DNA of 6,529 nt from an uncultured Peptostreptococcaceae bacterium. GTDB taxonomy: Bacteria; Bacillota; Clostridia; Tissierellales; Peptoniphilaceae. The DNA lies in assembly GCA_945910665.1 (NCBI GenBank), contig CAMDZK010000060.1, forward strand, positions 1 to 6,529, given 5' to 3'. The notes beneath the pieces were generated by a model. It did no database searches and was not told where the DNA came from. It saw only the letters and a program-made list of their open reading frames with translations. Every line of letters starts with the position of its first letter. Within the stretch, counting starts at the first letter, position 1. Of the stretch, positions 1 through 5,592 are shown one piece after another. Position numbers and translations under genes: made by a program.

Positions 1-129
1 GGGCACCATTCCACCTAAGGAAATGGAACCTCCTTGTGGCATCCGCATGACGATAATTTGGTTGAGTATGACTGCTAATGCAAGTAATATTCCACCTTCT
101 GTCAGCATACGCGTGTTAATTTTTTTCAT
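1..129 (-). CDS. thiT: Thiamine ECF transporter S component ThiT (partial, 3' end off the left edge)
   Basis: The first 43 codons of a membrane protein are visible, starting at the ATG at 127-129 behind an AAAGGAGT ribosome binding site (136-143). The N-terminus is short and basic (MKKINTR). It is followed by a hydrophobic first helix (about residues 8-29) and the segment MPQGGSISLGGMVP (residues 30-43), which matches the MPQGGS motif after helix 1 of ThiT/YuaJ proteins. ThiT is the substrate-binding membrane subunit that captures thiamine and works with the shared ECF module (EcfA, EcfA', EcfT). A TPP riboswitch directly upstream independently supports a thiamine role. The rest of the protein, and any downstream thiN, cannot be judged here. 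The family call is firm; the detailed specificity is inferred from the family and the riboswitch. Confidence 0.9.
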   Translation of the reverse strand, partial: MKKINTRMLTEGGILLALAVILNQIIVMRMPQGGSISLGGMVP

Positions 130-135
130 AAAAAT

Positions 136-158
136 ACTCCTTTCATTTCGAATGGAGT
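136..158 (-). promoter_or_regulatory. Shine-Dalgarno-sequestering hairpin, expression platform of the thiT riboswitch
   Basis: The minus-strand RNA can fold ACTCC (154-158) onto GGAGU (136-140). After one A-A mismatch, the stem continues with UUC (150-152) on GAA (142-144), closing a GAAAU loop. The 3' arm is the thiT Shine-Dalgarno sequence itself, so the fold would block ribosome binding. A competing pairing exists: AGTGT (171-175), the 3' strand of aptamer stem P1, is complementary to ACACT (156-160), which overlaps the 5' arm of this hairpin. TPP binding would hold P1 closed and free the hairpin to form (OFF). Without TPP the alternative pairing would expose the ribosome binding site (ON). 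The U-run after the hairpin is only five bases and runs into the start codon, so termination is less likely than translational control. Structures were paired by eye, not computed. Confidence 0.7.
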
Positions 159-170
159 GTACAAAAGAGA

Positions 171-249
171 ACACTTCCCTCCGCCGGTATTATCCGGATC
201 AGGTGTAAGGGTTGTCCTAAGACTCTCAGCTCGTACGCTCCCCTAGTGT
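171..249 (-). ncRNA. TPP riboswitch aptamer (THI element)
   Basis: Read on the minus strand, this 79-base stretch contains the conserved THI-element blocks in order. ACTAGGGG lies at the 5' side, CTGAGAG at 223-229, ACCCTT at 207-212, then ACCTGATC and GGATAATACC, and finally GCGGAGGGAAGT. P1 pairs ACACT (245-249) with AGTGT (171-175). P3 is minimal (AGC/GCT around a six-base loop). P5 pairs CCGG with CCGG around ATAATA. The family binds thiamine pyrophosphate and represses thiamine biosynthesis or transport genes. It precedes thiT, 41 bases from its start codon, and begins two bases after the rpe stop codon. The boundaries are set by the P1 ends. Confidence 0.96.
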
Positions 250-251
250 AA

Positions 252-911
252 CTAACCTAGTAACAGGTTTTGGTATTTTTTTATTTGGCCGCGCTTATCT
301 TCTTTTTGAAAAATAGCGGACCCAATGACGATTAGATCGGCACCCATCGAAGCTAAAACTTTTGTTTCTTCTTCTTTGACCCCACCGTCTACTTGAATAA
401 GTACCCCATGGTCCAATCCTTCAATCATTTCCTTTACACGGCGAACTTTATCAGTCGTTTCGGGAATATAAGACTGGCCACCAAAGCCAGGATTCACACC
501 CATCACCAATATCAAATCCGTCACAGGCAGTAAATCTTCAATCAACCCGGTGGGAGTCCCTGGATTCAAACAGATTCCTGCTCCCATTCCTAATTCTCTA
601 ATCCGCGATAAGGTGCGATGAGGATGCTTTGACGTTTCTGGGTGTATCGTCACATATTGGCACCCTGCATCGGCAAAAGCCTCGATTAAATCGTCAGGAT
701 TGTCCACCATTAAATGAGCATCAAAAGTCATATCCGTCATTGAGCGTATGGATTTTACCACGCTCGGGCCAAAGGATAAATTAGGGACATAATGTCCATC
801 CATAATATCTAAATGGAGATTGATAACCCCTTCTTCTTCTAAAAGCTTGATTTCATCGTATAATCGTCCAAAGTCAGCATTTAATATGGAAGGACTTAAT
901 TTTGCAGCCAT
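252..911 (-). CDS. rpe: Ribulose-phosphate 3-epimerase
   Basis: This cytosolic TIM-barrel enzyme interconverts D-ribulose 5-phosphate and D-xylulose 5-phosphate in the pentose phosphate pathway. At 219 residues it is full length. Visible family signatures are LSPSILNADF at the N-terminus (residues 5-14) and HLDIMDGHYVPN (33-44), giving metal/catalytic His33 and Asp35. DAHLMV carries His66, and the flexible loop MGVNPGFGGQ lies at 137-146. QVDGG (173-177) supplies the second catalytic Asp175, and the phosphate-binding GSAIF sits near 197-201. The ATG shares one base with the rsgA stop (TAATG) and has a CGGAG ribosome binding site about nine bases upstream, so translation is probably coupled to rsgA. 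The stop is TAG at 252-254, and the thiT riboswitch begins almost immediately after it. The product feeds transketolase, a TPP enzyme, a plausible but unproven metabolic link to the next gene. Confidence 0.97.
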   Translation of the reverse strand: MAAKLSPSILNADFGRLYDEIKLLEEEGVINLHLDIMDGHYVPNLSFGPSVVKSIRSMTDMTFDAHLMVDNPDDLIEAFADAGCQYVTIHPETSKHPHRTLSRIRELGMGAGICLNPGTPTGLIEDLLPVTDLILVMGVNPGFGGQSYIPETTDKVRRVKEMIEGLDHGVLIQVDGGVKEEETKVLASMGADLIVIGSAIFQKEDKRGQIKKYQNLLLG

Positions 912-1780
912 TAATATTTTCTCCGTTCTTCAATTTCTTCTAAAAAGGTCAAATAATTTTCATAGCGGCTTTTGGCAACCGTGCCCTCTTCCACAGCAGC
1001 TTTTACTGCACAATGGGGCTCTTTTCTGTGTAAGCAGTTATCAAATCGGCACTCCCCTTGCGGGAAGTCAGGAAAATAATGAGATAAGTCGGATTCATCA
1101 TCCACGAAAATAAGTTCCAAGGAAGAAAAACCGGGTGTATCGAGCACGTAAGCATCATCGCCAATAGGCGTGATTTCAATATGCCTCGTCGTATGGCGAC
1201 CTCTTTTGTTTTTCTCACTAATTTTTCCCGTTTCGAAGGTAAAACCAGGAATGAGCGCTTGTAAAATCGAGGATTTCCCCACACCAGAAGGACCCGCAAA
1301 GGCAGTCGTTCCTTCTTTCATTTGTTCGTGAATCGCATCTAGGCCTTCTTTTGTAATCGTGCTCGCATAGATTACTTCATATCCCATATTTTCATACAAG
1401 GATCCAATTTCCTTGTGGAAATTGTCGTCGATTAAATCGCTCTTATTGAGGACAATTTGTGCCGACAAATGCTCCCGTTCACACATGACGAGAAAGCGGT
1501 CCAATAGCACAAGGCTAATATTGGGTTCTCTTACACTCATGACAATAAAAACCCGGTCAATATTAGCCACTGGAGGCCGTAATAGTTGATTTTCTCTCTC
1601 ATCAACTTCTTCAATATAACCGATATCCCCATCGGGAGCCATGCGTATCGTCACAAAATCACCGACGATTGGTTTTGTTCCATCTTCTCTGAAAAGTCCT
1701 CTCGCTTTGGAAAGGACGGGGCCGTCTTTCGTTTGCACCGTATACAAGCCCCGCACTAATTTGGTAATTTTTCCTTTAAT
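911..1780 (-). CDS. rsgA: Ribosome small subunit-dependent GTPase RsgA, probable ATT start
   Basis: RsgA (YjeQ/CpgA/YloQ) is a circularly permuted GTPase that checks late 30S subunit maturation and hydrolyses GTP on the ribosome. Counting from the GTG at 1754-1756, the motifs appear in permuted order: NKSD (G4, 104-107), GPSGVGKSS (G1, 155-163), RGRHTTRH (G2, 185-192) and DTPGF (G3, 206-210). A C-terminal zinc knuckle follows (Cys236, Cys241, His243, Cys249). The N-terminal OB fold precedes the GTPase. I extend the gene eight codons beyond the GTG, to ATT at 1778-1780. The added residues (KGKITKLV, before RGLYTV) match the family's usual first strand, and AAGGAGGT lies at the right distance from the ATT, whereas the GTG has no well-placed site. 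If only standard starts are allowed, the gene is 911-1756 (281 residues). It follows prkC; in B. subtilis this GTPase is a PrkC substrate. Confidence 0.95.
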   Translation of the reverse strand: MKGKITKLVRGLYTVQTKDGPVLSKARGLFREDGTKPIVGDFVTIRMAPDGDIGYIEEVDERENQLLRPPVANIDRVFIVMSVREPNISLVLLDRFLVMCEREHLSAQIVLNKSDLIDDNFHKEIGSLYENMGYEVIYASTITKEGLDAIHEQMKEGTTAFAGPSGVGKSSILQALIPGFTFETGKISEKNKRGRHTTRHIEITPIGDDAYVLDTPGFSSLELIFVDDESDLSHYFPDFPQGECRFDNCLHRKEPHCAVKAAVEEGTVAKSRYENYLTFLEEIEERRKY

Positions 1781-3779
1781 TGGTAACCTCCTTCTGGCTT
1801 ACGGTTTTTATAAATGCTCCATTAATATACAGTTCAAAGTGAAGGCCTTTCGTATCTTCGATTGTAATGGTCTGATTCCCAGCGTCGTAAGCATATTCAC
1901 GGTTCAAATAATCTTCTGATACATCTTGATCAACTTTTACGATATGCACTTGATAATTATCTTCGCCCTCAGGGCGGCCTTCAGGTGGTGCGAAACTTAT
2001 CACATAACGCACAGTTTCAACAGGTGGAGCTTCGGTTTTTGGTGGTTCCGTTTCCGGTGGTTCGGTTTCTTCTGCACCGAGACTAATGACGAGGTCAATG
2101 CGAGTTTGTGGATTGACGTCCGTACCAGGAGTCACAGATTGACGAATGATTTGTCCTTCTGCATAGGTATCACTATTTTCTGAGCTCACTTGACCCACGC
2201 TAAGTCCCAAATCATTTAATGTGCGCATACCATCATATTGGTTCTCACCCCGGATATCAGGCATCGTTACCGGTTTATTCTCTTCTCCACGGCTTATTGT
2301 AATAGAGATTGCAGTGCCTACAGGAACTTCAACTTCTGGTTCTGGATCTTGGCGCATGACCATTCCTTCGTTATACTCTTCTGAATATTCTTGACGCACT
2401 TCTCGCACTTCTAAACCCACACGATTGAGTGCGCTTTCTGCATCTTGTTGCGTAATATTTAAAATCGAAGGAACTTTTACAAGCTCTTGTCCAAGGGAAA
2501 CGACCACTTGTACCGTTTCTCCTTCTGGGATTCGTTCACCAGCTGCTATGGATTGTTCCATAATTTCACCCGCTTTGTAGCTCGCACTATTTCTTTCTTC
2601 TGTCACTTCAATCGTGAATTTTTCTTCTTCCCCACGGCGATTTGCCTGTTCTAAAGTGAGCCCCAAAAGATTAGGCATTTCAACTGTGTTCATTTCCGTA
2701 ACTTCAGGTTCATCGGACAACAGTGCGCCTCGAATGACAAAGAATCCAGCCCCAATTAAGAATAGCGTGAGTAATACGGGAAGAATGATCTTGCGAAAAC
2801 GATGATCTTCCTCAACTTTGGCAGGTTCTTCGATTTCTTCTTTTACATACACACTTTTTGCAACCGATTCCTTGGGTTTTTCAACAATGAGCTCCTCTGG
2901 TACCGGTCGCATCACTGTCGTCTGATCCAGCCCCTCCTCTTCTTGCATCGTCAATGTCAAATAGGTCTTTAAATCAGAAATAAGAGCATCCGCATTTTGA
3001 TAACGGTCCGCAGTATCCTTACTTAATGCCTTTTTAATAATATATTGAAGACCTTCGCTTAAATTTGGGTTGAAATCCTTCACAGCGGGCGCGTCGTGTT
3101 GGATATGTTGAATCGCGATGGCAACGGCATTCTCTCCGTCAAAAGGAACTTTTCCCGTCGCCATTTCATACATGACGACCCCAAGAGAATAGATATCAGA
3201 CGATTCTTCAATAAATTTTCCCTTCGCTTGTTCAGGAGAAATATAGTGCACGGTTCCTAAAATAGAGGAAGTGTAGGTGATTGTCGAAGAAGTGGAAATT
3301 TTTGCAATGCCAAAATCTGTGACTTTTACTTCTCCATCTCGGTTAATCATAATGTTTTGCGGTTTAATGTCCCGGTGGATAATATGATTTCCGTGGGCCG
3401 CGCGAAGTGCCAAGGCAATTTGCATCGCAATGTCGACGATTTGTGCATCGGGAAAGGGCGCACGTTCGTCAATCATTTCCTTTAACGTACGACCTTCAGT
3501 GTATTCCATGACGATGTAATGGATAAGTTGTCCGTCAATTTCCTCTTCACAAACATCGAAAATATTCACGACATTTGGATGATTTAACGATGCTGCCGAT
3601 TGAGCTTCGTTCACAAAGTTGATGACAAATTCTTGGTCACCAGTGAAGGTTTGCTTTAAGACTTTAATCGCTACGTTTCTTTTTAACACTTGGTCTACTG
3701 CGCGGTATACAACAGCCATGCCGCCTTCGCCGACTTTTTCTAAAATTTCATAGCGATTATTCAGTAGTTTATGAATCAT
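1776..3779 (-). CDS. prkC: Membrane Ser/Thr protein kinase PrkC/Stk with PASTA repeats
   Basis: This Hanks-type kinase (667 residues) phosphorylates cell-wall, division and translation proteins and senses muropeptides or lipid II outside the cell. The cytoplasmic kinase domain (about 10-273) has the glycine loop GEGGMAVVY (17-25), Lys39 in VAIK, the helix-C Glu58, the catalytic loop HRDIKPQN (135-142), DFG (155-157) and SPE (181-183). Its activation segment is rich in Ser/Thr (162-175), as expected for autophosphorylation. An acidic juxtamembrane linker follows, then one transmembrane helix (about 330-349). Three PASTA repeats lie outside (about 366-430, 433-497 and 503-568). A Pro/Glu/Thr-rich linker (571-587) and a beta-rich C-terminal domain (about 590-660) end the protein. 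The ATG overlaps the prpC stop (ATGA) and has AAAGGAGGT six bases upstream (3786-3794). All catalytic residues are present, and the length is normal for the family. Confidence 0.97.
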   Translation of the reverse strand: MIHKLLNNRYEILEKVGEGGMAVVYRAVDQVLKRNVAIKVLKQTFTGDQEFVINFVNEAQSAASLNHPNVVNIFDVCEEEIDGQLIHYIVMEYTEGRTLKEMIDERAPFPDAQIVDIAMQIALALRAAHGNHIIHRDIKPQNIMINRDGEVKVTDFGIAKISTSSTITYTSSILGTVHYISPEQAKGKFIEESSDIYSLGVVMYEMATGKVPFDGENAVAIAIQHIQHDAPAVKDFNPNLSEGLQYIIKKALSKDTADRYQNADALISDLKTYLTLTMQEEEGLDQTTVMRPVPEELIVEKPKESVAKSVYVKEEIEEPAKVEEDHRFRKIILPVLLTLFLIGAGFFVIRGALLSDEPEVTEMNTVEMPNLLGLTLEQANRRGEEEKFTIEVTEERNSASYKAGEIMEQSIAAGERIPEGETVQVVVSLGQELVKVPSILNITQQDAESALNRVGLEVREVRQEYSEEYNEGMVMRQDPEPEVEVPVGTAISITISRGEENKPVTMPDIRGENQYDGMRTLNDLGLSVGQVSSENSDTYAEGQIIRQSVTPGTDVNPQTRIDLVISLGAEETEPPETEPPKTEAPPVETVRYVISFAPPEGRPEGEDNYQVHIVKVDQDVSEDYLNREYAYDAGNQTITIEDTKGLHFELYINGAFIKTVSQKEVTN
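1786..1793 (-). promoter_or_regulatory. Ribosome binding site that decides the rsgA start
   Basis: The minus-strand sequence AAGGAGGT lies inside the last codons of prkC and is a near-perfect anti-16S match. Five bases separate it from the ATT at 1778-1780, which overlaps the prkC TAA stop (1776-1778). The GTG at 1754-1756 is about 29 bases from this site and has only a poor AAAGGA about 15 bases upstream. No ATG, GTG or TTG in the rsgA frame lies at a workable distance from this site, so it supports initiation at ATT. Confidence 0.7.
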
Positions 3780-4492
3780 AAAGCGACCTCCTTTCTTTTA
3801 AGAAGTGCAAATGTAATATTATCTTTTCCCCCATGTGCTTTGGCCTGATCCATCAGTGTATCGGCAATTTGTACGGGAAGTTTATATTGTTGTAAAACCG
3901 CTTCGATTTGTTCGTTCGTAACTTCGTTGGATAAACCATCGGAACAAAGCAGAAGGGTTCCTTCATCGGTAAATGGCATGGACTGATAATCGCCTCGAAT
4001 GGTATCCTCTGTACCAACCGCTCGAGTAACCATATGACGGATTTTTTCGTTCATTTGGTCCGCGTCTTTAAAATCATTGGAAACGGAATGGTCAACAGTT
4101 AGTTGCTCGAGTCTTTGGCCATCAAACCAATAGGCACGGCTATCGCCCGCGTGGATAATGTGTATCCTATCGTCAAATACCCAAGCAGATACGACCGTAG
4201 CTCCCATTCCCGTTTGTCCTTCGACTGATTTCGATTGGAGATAGACTCGCTCATTCACAATGTCTAAAGCTTCTTTGAGTAAATTCTCTTCTTGTCCCTT
4301 TTCATACGCTGATTCTTTGATATAGCGTGCCATTCCCTCTGTGACCATGGATGCGGCAATTTCACCTGCGTTATGCCCGCCAAGACCATCAGCCAAGACG
4401 ATCAGCTTTCCTCCAAGAACCTCTTCAACGACGATTGAATCCTCATTTAAGGAGCGGACGAGACCTTTATCTGTACGTAATTCAATTATCAT
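3776..4492 (-). CDS. prpC: PP2C-family Ser/Thr protein phosphatase PrpC/Stp
   Basis: This cytosolic metal-dependent phosphatase (238 residues, normal length) reverses phosphorylation by its partner kinase PrkC, including the kinase's own activation loop. All PP2C metal-ligand motifs are visible: NED with Asp18, LADGLGGHNAGEIAA with Asp35 (32-46), GATVVSA (97-103), HAGDSRAY with Asp117, CSDGLSN with Asp185 and GGKDNITFALL with Asp224. Residues 137-160 form the flap-type segment (SVSNDF to TRAVGT). Its ATG overlaps the rlmN TGA stop (ATGA), and its own TGA overlaps the prkC ATG, so kinase and phosphatase are almost certainly produced in coupled amounts. The ribosome binding site upstream (GGGAGAGGA) is moderate. 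No signal peptide or membrane segment is seen. Confidence 0.97.
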   Translation of the reverse strand: MIIELRTDKGLVRSLNEDSIVVEEVLGGKLIVLADGLGGHNAGEIAASMVTEGMARYIKESAYEKGQEENLLKEALDIVNERVYLQSKSVEGQTGMGATVVSAWVFDDRIHIIHAGDSRAYWFDGQRLEQLTVDHSVSNDFKDADQMNEKIRHMVTRAVGTEDTIRGDYQSMPFTDEGTLLLCSDGLSNEVTNEQIEAVLQQYKLPVQIADTLMDQAKAHGGKDNITFALLKRKEVAL

Positions 4493-5535
4493 GCTTCCTC
4501 TCCCTTTCGATTCATTTTTGCCCGCAGTTGCCCACAGGCGCCATCTTCACCAAGTCCCATGCTGCGACGTACGGTCGCTGTTAATCCTTTTTTTTCTAAC
4601 GCTTTTTGAAATGCGTGGAGTTGTTCTTCGTTTGGATGTGATTTTTCGTATTCTTTTATGGGATGATAGGCAATGAGATTGATGTGGGCATTGCGTCCTG
4701 AAAAAATTTGTTTCAAATGATCGACATCTGAAGACTTATTGTTTACACCGGGGATAACCGTGTATTCGTATGTGACACGTCTTCCCGTTTCTTCAAAGTA
4801 TGTATCACATGCCTGTACAATTTCACGAATAGAATACGTATTTGCAATTGGCATGATTTTCTTTCTCTCTTCATCCGATGTGGCATGGAGAGATATGGCT
4901 AGATTCATCGGTTTATTTTCCTTCGCCAGGCGAAGAATTCCTGGGACGATTCCACAGGTTGAAATTGTCATGTTACGATAGCTCATCCCTCGCCCTTGGG
5001 GGTCGTGGAGAAGTTCTAAAGCGCGCATCACTTCATCGTAGTTATCAAAAGGCTCTCCAATGCCCATCAGTACAATATTTTGTATGGGCGTGCCTAAGTC
5101 GCGTTCCGCCGCATAAAATTGCGAGACGATCTCCCCTGCTGTAATATTTCGTGCTAATCCATTTTTTGTGGAAGCACAAAAAGCACAACCCATTCTGCAT
5201 CCCACTTGCGTAGAAAGACACAGTGTATTGTGCGATTTATAAATCATTGAAATAGCCTCTACCATCTGGCCATCTGTTAGGCGAATTCCATATTTGATGG
5301 TATCACCGGATGGAGATTGAATCCGTTCAAGAATTTCAGCTTGACCGATGGGCGCCTCCAACTGTCGAAGTTCTTCGACTAAGGAAGCAGAAAAACCTTT
5401 CACTGAATCAATCGATTGATTTTGATGTTTGTGAAAATGCGTAAATAATTGTGCGCCTCGAAAACCAGCAATCCCATTCGACTGCATAAAATCTTTGAGT
5501 TCATGAGGCAGCATTGCGTTGAGTTCTTCTCTCAT
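4489..5535 (-). CDS. rlmN: Dual-specificity 23S rRNA/tRNA adenine-C2 methyltransferase RlmN
   Basis: RlmN is a radical-SAM enzyme that methylates C2 of A2503 in 23S rRNA (E. coli numbering) and of A37 in some tRNAs. At 348 residues it is full length. The iron-sulfur cluster motif CxxxCxxC is Cys113, Cys117 and Cys120. The SAM-binding GEP segment MGIGEPFDN lies at 157-165. The methyl-carrying cysteine of the family is Cys334 in GEDGACGQL. An N-terminal helical accessory domain (about 1-80) precedes the barrel and contains the GFRGAQLF segment. The ATG at 5533-5535 has GGAGGG four bases upstream. The stop TGA overlaps the prpC start. I take it as RlmN rather than the resistance enzyme Cfr, because of the full N-terminal domain and the housekeeping operon position. 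A promoter in the gap upstream probably drives it together with the genes that follow. Confidence 0.97.
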   Translation of the reverse strand: MREELNAMLPHELKDFMQSNGIAGFRGAQLFTHFHKHQNQSIDSVKGFSASLVEELRQLEAPIGQAEILERIQSPSGDTIKYGIRLTDGQMVEAISMIYKSHNTLCLSTQVGCRMGCAFCASTKNGLARNITAGEIVSQFYAAERDLGTPIQNIVLMGIGEPFDNYDEVMRALELLHDPQGRGMSYRNMTISTCGIVPGILRLAKENKPMNLAISLHATSDEERKKIMPIANTYSIREIVQACDTYFEETGRRVTYEYTVIPGVNNKSSDVDHLKQIFSGRNAHINLIAYHPIKEYEKSHPNEEQLHAFQKALEKKGLTATVRRSMGLGEDGACGQLRAKMNRKGEEA

Positions 5536-5538
5536 ATT

Positions 5539-5582
5539 CCCTCCACGGGAAATATTATACCATATTCAAAAGGTTTCATACA
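5539..5582 (-). promoter_or_regulatory. Putative sigma-A promoter and ribosome binding site of rlmN
   Basis: In the 57-base gap between rsmB and rlmN the minus strand carries TGGTATAAT, a perfect TATAAT -10 (5554-5559) with the extended TGn element. The hexamer 17 bases upstream (TGTATG, 5577-5582) is a poor -35, which an extended -10 can tolerate. The expected transcription start is near 5547, giving a short leader of about a dozen bases that still contains the GGAGGG ribosome binding site (5539-5544). It would let rlmN-prpC-prkC-rsgA-rpe be transcribed independently of rsmB. The call is by motif only. Confidence 0.5.
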
Positions 5583-5592
5583 TGGAGAGAAA

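Noticed and set aside
129..158. The thiT leader hairpin as a rho-independent terminator.
   Set aside because: The stem is eight pairs with a mismatch, and the U-run is five bases running into the start codon. The 3' arm is the Shine-Dalgarno sequence, so sequestration explains it better.
23..208. Plus-strand open frame of 61 codons across thiT and the riboswitch.
   Set aside because: It is antisense to a recognisable ThiT start and a conserved aptamer, and its product resembles nothing I recognise.
250..360. A dedicated thiT promoter inside the 3' end of rpe.
   Set aside because: Candidates such as TTGGGT with AAGATA, or TACACT overlapping P1, match poorly or would start inside the aptamer.
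2020..2075. Repeated GGTGGTTC-like units in prkC as a tandem DNA repeat element.
   Set aside because: They encode the Pro/Glu/Thr-rich linker of PrkC in frame. This is low-complexity coding sequence, not a mobile or structural repeat.
4489..5535. A Cfr-type resistance methyltransferase rather than RlmN.
   Set aside because: The length, full N-terminal domain and conserved position next to rsmB and prpC all indicate housekeeping RlmN.
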